Below, piece after piece: positions 7,411 through 13,256 of a stretch of 13,256 nt of DNA. Below the pieces are notes generated by a model. It made no database searches and had not been told where the DNA came from. It saw only the letters and a list, made by a program, of their open reading frames with translations. How positions within the stretch are numbered: the first letter of the stretch is position 1; each line of letters starts with the position of its first letter. Source of the stretch: Anaerolineaceae bacterium (lineage in GTDB: Bacteria; Chloroflexota; Anaerolineae; Anaerolineales; Anaerolineaceae); NCBI GenBank assembly GCA_028714615.1, contig JAQTMA010000040.1, forward strand, positions 10,500 through 23,755. The letters are read 5' to 3'. A program made the position numbers and the translations under genes.

Positions 7411-7818
7411 CTACACGACCACGTCGCGACCCATCGCTTCGGCGGCTACTATAAAATCGGCCGCGGAGATCATGCCTACCAGTTCGCCCTGCTCGTCCGA
7501 GACCGGCAGATGGTGGATGTTATGCTCACGCATCAAGAGCGAACATTCCTTGAGGGTCCAATCTTGTTTCGCAGTAATCACGGGAGTGGTCATAATATCA
7601 CGCACCCGGGTCTCGGAAGGGTTGCGTTCCATCGCGATAATCTTATCGCTGATATCGGTGGAGGTCAGGATGCCATATTCTGGATTTTCTGGGGTCTTCT
7701 GGACGAGCACACTGTGAATGTAACGCTTGCGCATGAGCACCAACGCGTCGGAGACGGTGCTATCCGGGTCGATAAACACCAGCAGGGCGATCATCCAATC
7801 ACGAACCTGGTATTGCAT
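7411..7818 (-). CDS. Two-CBS-domain protein
   Basis: This is a stand-alone CBS pair of 135 residues. CBS pairs fold into a Bateman module that usually senses adenine nucleotides, S-adenosylmethionine or similar ligands. As free proteins they often regulate unknown partners. CBS1 is at about residues 5-65 (VRDWMIALLVFIDPDSTVSD ... YGILTSTDI). CBS2 is at about 73-127 (VRDIMTTPVITAKQDWTLKE ... HHLPVSDEQGELVGMISAAD). The ATG at 7818 has a strong AAAGGAG seven bases upstream. The frame opens further to a GTG at 7845, but those nine residues precede the Shine-Dalgarno and are rejected. It is followed closely by the LysM gene. Confidence 0.92.
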   Translation of the reverse strand: MQYQVRDWMIALLVFIDPDSTVSDALVLMRKRYIHSVLVQKTPENPEYGILTSTDISDKIIAMERNPSETRVRDIMTTPVITAKQDWTLKECSLLMREHNIHHLPVSDEQGELVGMISAADFIVAAEAMGRDVVV

Positions 7819-7978
7819 GGCGGGTCTCCTTTCGACAGTACACACAGTATTGGGATGAAGGGTTCTGCTGCCGGCTCCAGTTACCGGCCTGGATTGTACT
7901 TATCAGATAAATATACATGAATTTGTGAGGGATGTCCAGTTTGAATCAAATCATTGCCAGGAGGAGATAGGTCATTCA

Positions 7979-9415
7979 CTAGAATGTCTCGGTCAGGATG
8001 CGCCCCATGCACACGCCGTTCATACTGGCCTGCATCAACCCCCGGGTCAAACCGGCGCCATCACCCAGGACATGCAGGTTACGGATGTTGGTCTGGAAGT
8101 GCTTGTCCACGCCGATGCGGTTGGAATAAAATTTCACCTCCACACCATAGAGTAAGGTGCTGTCACTCGATAGACCCGGTAATACGCGGTCAAGAACTTC
8201 AATCGTTTCAATGATATCCAGCATAATACGATAGGGCAGGACCAGACTGAGATCCCCGGGAACAGCATCCTTGAGGGTCGGCTGGACCAGGTTCTTGGCC
8301 AGGCGGTCCACGGTCGTCCGCCGCCCCCGTTTCAGGTCACCGTAACGCTGCACGATGGCTTTGTCCCCGGATAGCATGTTACCCATTTCAGCGATGTAGC
8401 GGCCATACTCGATCGGGGTTTTAAACGGCTGGGTAAAGCTCTTCGAAACCAGCAAGGCAAAGTTCGTGTTGGTTGACTTAAGCGTTTCGTCCTTATAGCT
8501 GTGCCCGTTCACCACGGTCAGCGTATCTCCGTATCGCTCTTCGGCCACGACACCCCTTGGATTCCAGCAGAAGGTGCGTACCCTATCCTCAAAAGTTGGG
8601 GTATAGTAAACCAGCTTGGCCTCGTACAGGCTGACATCGATCGGTTGGGTAATCATTGCGCTGGTTTCGACGCGGCAGCCGATATCCACCGGGCCAACCT
8701 TCGAAGCAATCCCATACTTTCGACAGAGAGTATTGAGCCATTCACTGCCTTCACGACCGACGCCGACAATGATACGTTCAGCCGGGATGCGCCTACCATC
8801 CTGTAGGATCACCGCATGGGCGCGTTTCTCGCCATCTGGCGTGGTGGTGATTTCAAAATCATTGACGATTGTATCGAAGAGCATGGGAATGCCCATACCT
8901 TCCAATGTGGCCTGGATGCGGGAATAGATTTCGTAGGCTTTCTCGGTACCCATGTGCCGGACGCGCGAATCAATCAAGCTCAAGTGCGCCTGGGCTGCAC
9001 TGCGGCGGAGCTCCTCGACTTCCGTGCTGACTTTATCTCCATAAACGCGCGAATCTGCTCCAAAACCGACGTAAAGCTCATCGGTGTATTTCATAATCTG
9101 GCGGAATTTCTCCAGGCCAATATATTGCGCCAGGTTGCCCCCGATCTCGCCATCATCATTGATCGTCAGTTTCCCATCGCTGAAACTCCCCCCACCTGAG
9201 AATCCGGTGGTGATGTTACAGGGGCGGCACCTGGCACAAACCCCCGTTTTGCGTTTCGGACATTTGCGCCTTTCGATTGAATGGCCTTTCTCGATCAGAA
9301 GGATGCGGGCGGCCGGATTATTCTTCTTGGTCTCATAGGCTGTGAAAATCCCACTGGGACCAGCGCCGACAATGACGACATCATATGTTTCTGTAATCGG
9401 GAGCGATTGCTGCAT
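7979..9415 (-). CDS. FAD-dependent oxidoreductase, COG2509 type
   Basis: This is a 478-residue flavoprotein of the 'uncharacterised FAD-dependent dehydrogenase' group. The Rossmann dinucleotide motif is at residues 13-24 (VVIVGAGPSGIF), with Glu42 (LLIEKG) as the likely FAD ribose ligand. The C-terminal FAD contact is NLHVLGDGAGLTRGLMQAS near 448-466. A four-cysteine cluster (Cys52, Cys60, Cys63, Cys66; CPKRKTGVCARCRPC) precedes the GFSGGGSFSDGKL loop. From family knowledge this arrangement recurs in COG2509 proteins and may hold an Fe-S centre or zinc. There is no signal peptide, so it is cytosolic. The substrate is unknown. The ATG at 9415 has a modest GGTG five bases upstream. It is 91 bp behind the PRTase-like gene and 160 bp ahead of the CBS gene. 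Confidence 0.9.
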   Translation of the reverse strand: MQQSLPITETYDVVIVGAGPSGIFTAYETKKNNPAARILLIEKGHSIERRKCPKRKTGVCARCRPCNITTGFSGGGSFSDGKLTINDDGEIGGNLAQYIGLEKFRQIMKYTDELYVGFGADSRVYGDKVSTEVEELRRSAAQAHLSLIDSRVRHMGTEKAYEIYSRIQATLEGMGIPMLFDTIVNDFEITTTPDGEKRAHAVILQDGRRIPAERIIVGVGREGSEWLNTLCRKYGIASKVGPVDIGCRVETSAMITQPIDVSLYEAKLVYYTPTFEDRVRTFCWNPRGVVAEERYGDTLTVVNGHSYKDETLKSTNTNFALLVSKSFTQPFKTPIEYGRYIAEMGNMLSGDKAIVQRYGDLKRGRRTTVDRLAKNLVQPTLKDAVPGDLSLVLPYRIMLDIIETIEVLDRVLPGLSSDSTLLYGVEVKFYSNRIGVDKHFQTNIRNLHVLGDGAGLTRGLMQASMNGVCMGRILTETF

Positions 9416-9506
9416 GGTTTCACCAACCTGACTGTCTCTTTTTTGGATGCTGCGATCTGAGATTCTGCAAACCGCATGCGAATTCTACCATGCCAGCTTT
9501 CAGCGT

Positions 9507-10250
9507 TTATTCATCAAAGAGATATACATGCGCAAATTGGTCCATAAACTGTGAGTATTTGGTATCCGGGTCGATATCCACCGCCAGGATCGATATGACA
9601 ACCTCGGGATCGATTTCCCTTAGCTTTTTTACCATTACGGTTGCCGTTCTGGTTTCCATGAGAGCGTCGTCGACGATCAGGATATGGTTTCCGGAGAGAC
9701 AAAATCGCTCGGGTAAATGGCCCTCAATGGGAAGGGGGCCAGACCGGGAGAAGACCATGTGATTCACCGGTACGGGGTGACGGGTGAGCTCAGCCATGAG
9801 CAACCCCAAGTATTCTGCGATGATACAGCCCGAGGTGGCCGCGCTGATGATATCCGTGACACCATGCTGTTCAGCCGCCTCAGCCACATCTCCAAACTGG
9901 CCAATAAACCGCCGCATTTCCCAAAAGCCGCTATTCCGATAAAGCTGTTGTTGACTGGCGGTTTCAAGGTCTTGGGGGGTGATTCCTAAAAGAAGTTTGA
10001 TGGAAAAAAGCGAGCTGTGAAATAAATCGATAGATTCGGGAGAGATGCGCGCATGGCGATGCAGATCACCGGCAAATTTCTGCGAGTAATGCTGGATCAG
10101 ATCAAACGCATATTGCCGGGGTTTGGGAAGGCTAGGGATCGACAACTTCTGGTCATAGCGGGTAATCCATAAGGCCAATGCCCGCAACTCATCCATGTCT
10201 CTCTCGTAGCGGAGCATCTCGTTGTACTGATCCAGATTGATCTCAAACAT
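9507..10250 (-). CDS. Phosphoribosyltransferase-like protein with N-terminal helical region
   Basis: This is a 247-residue cytosolic protein. The C-terminal half (about residues 130-247) resembles a type I PRTase fold. A beta-strand plus loop at 132-144 (TDIISAATSGCII) is followed by NHILIVDDALMETRTATVMV at 188-207, in the place of the PRPP-binding motif, with Asp194-Asp195. The usual acidic-pair-then-TGxT loop reads ETRTA here, so PRPP binding may be altered or lost. The N-terminal half (about 1-125) is helical and I do not recognise it. The start chosen is the ATG at 10250. A longer frame to 10340 would overlap the end of the preceding reductase gene by 62 bp. Only 28 bp separate it from that gene, suggesting co-transcription. 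The function is unknown. Confidence 0.78.
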   Translation of the reverse strand: MFEINLDQYNEMLRYERDMDELRALALWITRYDQKLSIPSLPKPRQYAFDLIQHYSQKFAGDLHRHARISPESIDLFHSSLFSIKLLLGITPQDLETASQQQLYRNSGFWEMRRFIGQFGDVAEAAEQHGVTDIISAATSGCIIAEYLGLLMAELTRHPVPVNHMVFSRSGPLPIEGHLPERFCLSGNHILIVDDALMETRTATVMVKKLREIDPEVVISILAVDIDPDTKYSQFMDQFAHVYLFDE

Positions 10251-10278
10251 ACGATGGTTCCATGATACCGGATGCCGG

Positions 10279-11196
10279 TCAGGGCAGCTTGTTCCCTGCG
10301 GCCAGATAGATAGCGTACCATTCCGGACGGGTAAGCGCAACGCCAGAAGCCTTACAAATCTCCTTTAACCGGCTTGGGTTGGTGGTGCCAACGATCGGCT
10401 GCATCCGCGCCGGGTGACGCAGGATCCAGGCAATCGCAATGGCCATATTGGTCACGCCTTTGGCTGTCGCGATCTCCTGGATTTTTCGGTTGAGTTCAGG
10501 GAACCTTTCGTTATCCAGAAAGACTCCTTCAAAGAAGCCGTACTGGAATGGGGACCACGGCTGAATGGTAATTTGTTTCAGGCGGCAGTAATCGAGAACA
10601 CTACCATCCCTATTGATGGATGGGTCGGTTTTCATGTTCACATTAATGCCCGCATCGATCATACCCGTGTTGGTGATGCTGAGCTGAAGCTGGTTTATGA
10701 GGATTTTTTGCGGTAGGAATTTGCACAACAACTCAATCTGCATCGGATTGTGGTTGCTAACCCCAAAGTATTTAACTTTGCCGCTGTTTTCCAGGATGGT
10801 AAAAGCCTCAGCGACTTCTTCCGGTTCCACCAGAGCATCTGGGCGATGCAGCAAAAGTACATCAACATAGTCGGTTCTCAGGCGCTTCAAACTACTATCG
10901 ACTGTTTCCAAAATATGGTCCTTGGAAAAGTCAAAAAAGCCCTGACGAATGCCGCATTTGGTCTGGAGAATCATCCGTTCCCTCAGGATGGGGTGCATGT
11001 GTAGGGCGGAGGAGAATTTCTCCTCGGAGAGCCCACCTGCGTAAACATCTGCATGGTCAAAAAAGTTGATGCCTTCCTCCAGGGCCGTGTAGACCAGGTG
11101 CGTGATTTCTTTATCCGACAGGTTCGAAATCCGCATGCAGCCGAGCGCGATTTGTGAGACATTGAGGTCGCTATTCGCAATTTTGAGGTAGTTCAT
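10279..11196 (-). CDS. Aldo/keto reductase, YdhF-like
   Basis: This is an NADPH-dependent aldo/keto reductase (TIM barrel) of 305 residues, acting on an unknown carbonyl substrate in the cytosol. The AKR tetrad can be placed: Asp47 and Tyr52 in FFDHADVYAGG, Lys80 in LQTKCGI, and His117 in LLLHRPD. The C-terminal cofactor segment is MQPIVGTTNPSRLKEI. The HADVYAGG, ERM-TKCGI, LLLHRPDAL and GKVKYFGVSNH stretches resemble E. coli YdhF. The ATG at 11196 has a strong AAAGGAG five bases upstream; a TTG five codons earlier is inside the Shine-Dalgarno region and is rejected. It lies just downstream of the nth remnant and 28 bp ahead of the PRTase-like gene. Confidence 0.94.
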   Translation of the reverse strand: MNYLKIANSDLNVSQIALGCMRISNLSDKEITHLVYTALEEGINFFDHADVYAGGLSEEKFSSALHMHPILRERMILQTKCGIRQGFFDFSKDHILETVDSSLKRLRTDYVDVLLLHRPDALVEPEEVAEAFTILENSGKVKYFGVSNHNPMQIELLCKFLPQKILINQLQLSITNTGMIDAGINVNMKTDPSINRDGSVLDYCRLKQITIQPWSPFQYGFFEGVFLDNERFPELNRKIQEIATAKGVTNMAIAIAWILRHPARMQPIVGTTNPSRLKEICKASGVALTRPEWYAIYLAAGNKLP

Positions 11197-11256
11197 ATCA
11201 ACTCCTTTCAAAGATCAAGCTCAACCGGCAGTCTATGAAAGCCGAGCTCACCTAAC

Positions 11257-11405
11257 TCAGCGGGAACTGGTCACACCTACCTGGCGGCGCATCTCCAGCA
11301 CCGGGCAGGTGGAACAGCACGGTAGATTCCCGTGCAGATATGCTTGCCCAACGGCACGAGCAGGCCGTTGATTTCAACCCAATATTGCAGCGGATGCTTC
11401 CAAGG
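11257..11405 (-). pseudogene. nth: Decayed 3' end of an endonuclease III gene (nth)
   Basis: The gap between the C45 and reductase genes encodes, in two frames, the C-terminus of endonuclease III, the Fe-S DNA glycosylase/AP lyase of base-excision repair. One frame (about 11405-11322) reads YWVEINGLLVPLGKHICTGI. After a one-base loss within 11317-11321 the next frame reads CCSTCPVLEMRRQVGVTSSR and stops at 11257-11259. Joined, they reproduce the C-x6-C-x2-C-x5-C cluster spacing, except that the fourth cysteine codon is CGC (Arg) instead of TGC. Only about 50 codons remain of a gene of normally around 210-230, and the catalytic helix-hairpin-helix Lys/Asp part is absent. It is therefore truncated, frameshifted and missing a cluster ligand. 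The identification rests on remembered family motifs. Confidence 0.75.
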
Positions 11406-11444
11406 CCAGGAAGGGAGCCTACCAACTCCGGAGCAAACGAGACA

Positions 11445-12593
11445 TCAACAGTCGAGCTGATATTTGTAGTACTCGTTCTCGCACGGGTTGCCCCAGCAAG
11501 CCAGCAAGCTGCGTTCGGTCAGATCGAATAAGAGAGAGGTGATCGTTTTTTCTCGGTCGAGGGGCCGGGAGTCTACGGCGTGGTTGCAAATCGAATCCTG
11601 GTAATTCATGTGATCGCGCTGGATGGCTTGCAAGGACTCGACCGTATGTTTTTCCGTTTGGCGGAGTAAGCGCATGGCGCGGAAGTAACGCACGCGTGTG
11701 GCGACCAGTTCGTCTGGTTCGCTCTCGACGGCTTGCATGCCCGCATCAAGGTAGTGGTTGGTGTGCACCAGCAACCCATCCTCCGAGTAGAGCACGGCAA
11801 ATTTGCGCGCCGACACTTCGACGTTGTACATCTCGCCGCTCTCATGCACCAGCAGGTGGTTATACCCGGCCGCGCGATGCGGCGCGAGCATGTGACGGAT
11901 GGCTTCCGAGGGGATGTCTGCGGCGAGCACGGCTCGCGAAGCGACCAGGCGGGGGATGCCGATGCGGCAGTCGCTAGGATAGACCGAATCACAAGCCTGG
12001 GCGATGCCATAGGCATTCATGCCGATGTTGGGCAGTAACCCGCCGTAGGTCATCGCCAGGAAGGGGGGCTCGTCGTTGGGGGTGACGTGCAGAATATAAA
12101 CATCCGGCTCGTCTTCGGGCACCCAGTCTTCGTTGTGGGCCAGGAGCACATGCCCGTTGGCGCTACGTTCCTGCCCGACCGCCAGGCTGGTACATTTGGT
12201 CAGGTGGAGCGCATCCATTGTGACGGCTTCCATACCGTTCAAGGCGGCCAGGTCATCCAGAGTCACCTGGGCGCCCTCGGCGATGCCCATCATCTCATCT
12301 CCGTACTGGGGGTAACGCTCTTGGGCGAAAGGCATGTATTTGCGCGCCTGAATCAAGGCGCCGTCCCAGGTGAGCTGCAAGCTATCAAATCCGGTGGCGA
12401 GCAGCTCACGCGCGTTCGCCAGGGAATGCTGGATCTGCCCGCGGCAAGCTTCGCCGATCTGCCGCCCGATCTCGCGATGGGTGCCGCTTACGCGCACCAT
12501 CGGCAACGGTTCCGGGTGGACAGGGGTGTTCTGTAAGGTAATTGGATTCTCTGATAATTGCATACGTTCATTCATCCGCGCTGGAGAGCGCAT
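11445..12593 (-). CDS. C45-family (penicillin acylase-like) autoproteolytic hydrolase
   Basis: This is an Ntn-type cysteine hydrolase related to the isopenicillin N acyltransferase (peptidase C45) family. These proteins are typically made as precursors that self-cleave before a cysteine, which then becomes the N-terminal nucleophile for amide cleavage or acyl transfer. The signature is CTSLAVGQ...NGHVLLAHNEDW, with the presumed nucleophile Cys134 and the Asn154-Glu155-Asp156 pocket residues. The N-terminal MVRVSGTHREIGRQIGEACR at 32-51 is also typical. The length of 382 residues fits the family. No signal peptide is evident. The start is uncertain: in-frame ATGs at 12593, 12575 and 12563 all lack a good Shine-Dalgarno, and a small GCGCT/AGCGC hairpin overlaps the first. 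The substrate is unknown, and no beta-lactam pathway gene is nearby. Confidence 0.87.
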   Translation of the reverse strand: MRSPARMNERMQLSENPITLQNTPVHPEPLPMVRVSGTHREIGRQIGEACRGQIQHSLANARELLATGFDSLQLTWDGALIQARKYMPFAQERYPQYGDEMMGIAEGAQVTLDDLAALNGMEAVTMDALHLTKCTSLAVGQERSANGHVLLAHNEDWVPEDEPDVYILHVTPNDEPPFLAMTYGGLLPNIGMNAYGIAQACDSVYPSDCRIGIPRLVASRAVLAADIPSEAIRHMLAPHRAAGYNHLLVHESGEMYNVEVSARKFAVLYSEDGLLVHTNHYLDAGMQAVESEPDELVATRVRYFRAMRLLRQTEKHTVESLQAIQRDHMNYQDSICNHAVDSRPLDREKTITSLLFDLTERSLLACWGNPCENEYYKYQLDC

Positions 12594-12860
12594 AATTGCG
12601 GTAAAACATCATTTGTTCTCAGAAGGGCCTTGGATCTACTCCGTCATCGCCAGGAGCAGAATGACTGGTTCGGAACGGCGGCGAAAGATAACGTCGCGTT
12701 CCTGCCCAATCGAGCAAAGCAAATTCCGTACAATCCCTCAGGGGCAAGCCAAGCTCGCCACCCGCCTGGGACTTCCGTCGCGTAATGCGTACGGGCCCAC
12801 AGAACGTTGAGAGGGAAAAGCCAGCCTGGACCAACTCATTCACCTGGCCGTCCCTTTTGT
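12594..12860. other. Gene-poor stretch upstream of the C45 gene, possible decayed dispersed element
   Basis: No convincing gene is present. A 74-codon leftward frame (12843-12619) starts MNELVQAGFSL with a GGTGA touching its ATG, but the protein has no recognisable family. The stretch contains an imperfect hairpin at 12672-12702 (GGAACG ... CGTTCC extended by four of five further pairs) and a distant pair CCGTAC/GTACGG at 12726-12731 and 12789-12794. On the minus strand, GTCATTCTGCTCC...GATGACGGAGTAGATCC resembles the 'GTCATTCTGAGC' family of intergenic repeats known from many environmental genomes. This is only a resemblance. Confidence 0.3.
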
Positions 12861-12866
12861 ATGAAA

Positions 12867-12875
12867 ATTATATCA
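12867..12875 (-). promoter_or_regulatory. Extended -10 promoter-like site upstream of the C45 gene
   Basis: The minus strand carries TGATATAAT, a perfect extended -10 (TGn-TATAAT), with no obvious -35. Transcription would begin near 12860 and run leftward through the unassigned stretch into the C45 gene about 270 bases on. Confidence 0.45.
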
Positions 12876-12891
12876 TAAATCCACGATGGGC

Positions 12892-12926
12892 ATTGTAGAT
12901 TGTAGATTGTAGATTGCTGATTGCTG
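12892..12926. repeat. Heptanucleotide tandem repeat (ATTGTAG x3, ATTGCTG x2)
   Basis: Five head-to-tail 7-base units run from 12892 to 12926: three ATTGTAG followed by two ATTGCTG. Short heptamer tandem repeats of this kind are known in intergenic DNA of cyanobacteria and some other bacteria. Here it lies between two promoter-like sites, in DNA without a gene. Confidence 0.85.
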
Positions 12927-13256
12927 AGTAGAGAAAGGCTCAATCCCAGCTTACTCTGATGGGTCCGTGACGGGGTAAGGTGGGAGTGAGGCACTTGTTT
13001 CCACCATGAGGAAACGAATAGGGGATTCTGAGCTTGAAAATATTCGATATTGGGAAAAAAATGAAAAGAAACGAATGGAGGGATGGGCAATGAGGCGATG
13101 AGGGAAAATGGGGACCAGGTTGGGATGGATGACAAGGATATGCCTGGATCGATAAGCTTGTATGCAGTTGGAAAGGTGCAGGGGTAAAGGTTGAGGGGGA
13201 TATTATAGAATATATGTTCTGTTTTGGCAAGGGGGATTGGGAATTAGTTGATAGGT
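12927..13256. other. Purine-rich non-coding stretch at the window edge
   Basis: The plus strand is strongly purine-rich with many GGG/GGGG runs. Leftward frames across it read as low-complexity Pro/Ser/Phe sequence and look non-coding. A 9-base direct repeat GAAACGAAT occurs at 13011 and 13068, and a small AATAT-TCG-ATATT palindrome at 13039-13051. The only strong signal is the leftward promoter at 13202-13230. Confidence 0.5.
13202..13230 (-). promoter_or_regulatory. Sigma-A type promoter pointing left into gene-free DNA
   Basis: The minus strand reads TTGCCA (13230-13225), a 17-base spacer, then TATAAT (13207-13202), the same hexamers and spacing as the promoter of the FmdB-type gene. The predicted start is near 13195. 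No credible gene follows until the C45 gene about 600 bases downstream, so it drives either a long leader or an unannotated RNA. Confidence 0.65.

Noticed and set aside
7819..7845. GTG at 7845 as the start of the CBS protein
   Set aside because: The strong AAAGGAG lies between this GTG and the ATG at 7818, so the ATG is the start.
8501..9338. Rightward frames within the FAD oxidoreductase gene
   Set aside because: They are antisense shadows of a conserved flavoprotein sequence.
10251..10340. N-terminal extension of the PRTase-like protein to 10340
   Set aside because: It would overlap the end of the reductase gene in another frame and adds residues with no structure. The ATG at 10250 fits the operon spacing.
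11317..11335. GCACGG/CCGTGC hairpin as a terminator for the C45 gene
   Set aside because: There is no T-tract, and the same bases are explained by the nth coding remnant, including the frameshift point.
11340..11531. Rightward 63-codon frame at 11340-11531
   Set aside because: It is antisense to the nth remnant and the end of the C45 gene, with no Shine-Dalgarno or family features.
12892..12926. CRISPR array
   Set aside because: The units are 7 bases, contiguous and without spacers, and there are no cas genes in the window.
12836..13230. Leftward frames of 96-99 codons at 12836-13135 and 12940-13230 as genes
   Set aside because: They are low-complexity Pro/Ser/Phe translations of a purine-biased strand, overlap each other, and one begins upstream of the promoter's -10 element.

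Overview
The window looks like a chromosomal segment from an uncultured Chloroflexota bacterium, most likely of the Anaerolineae type. That placement rests on the style of the proteins: a SecA with a greatly lengthened C-terminal half and no zinc tail, proline/threonine-rich 'TPTPT' linkers in two envelope proteins, and an ECF sigma / RskA-type anti-sigma pair. No tRNA, rRNA, CRISPR array, transposase or phage gene is visible. Two genes point right and the other eleven (one of them a broken remnant) point left.

Left part (1-2948, + strand): the 3' two thirds of secA, then an 89-bp near-palindrome in the secA 3' flank, then a 10-TM EamA/DMT exporter. The exporter converges on the leftward block.

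Middle (3036-7818, - strand; read from right to left): a small two-CBS protein, a LysM membrane-anchored protein and a large membrane-anchored TPR protein, closely spaced (27 and 94 bp). Then comes a monocistronic FmdB-type zinc-ribbon gene with a near-consensus promoter, a palindrome just after its predicted transcription start and a hairpin-U terminator. Last is an ECF sigma factor followed by its zinc-binding anti-sigma factor.

Right part (7979-12593, - strand): a C45-family (penicillin acylase-like) Cys hydrolase, the decayed 3' end of an endonuclease III gene (nth), a YdhF-like aldo/keto reductase, a phosphoribosyltransferase-like protein 28 bp behind it, and a COG2509-type FAD-dependent oxidoreductase with a conserved four-cysteine cluster. 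The reductase, PRTase-like and FAD genes could form one transcript, but no shared pathway can be read from the sequence.

Right edge (12594-13256): no convincing gene. It holds two leftward promoter-like sites, a heptanucleotide tandem repeat, an imperfect-hairpin block resembling a decayed dispersed element, and a purine-rich stretch.

I see no defence island or biosynthetic cluster. The least expected items are the nth remnant with a frameshift and a lost Fe-S cysteine, the operator-like palindrome of the FmdB gene, the large secA-flanking palindrome, the lengthened SecA, and a strong promoter at the right edge with no gene for about 600 bp.
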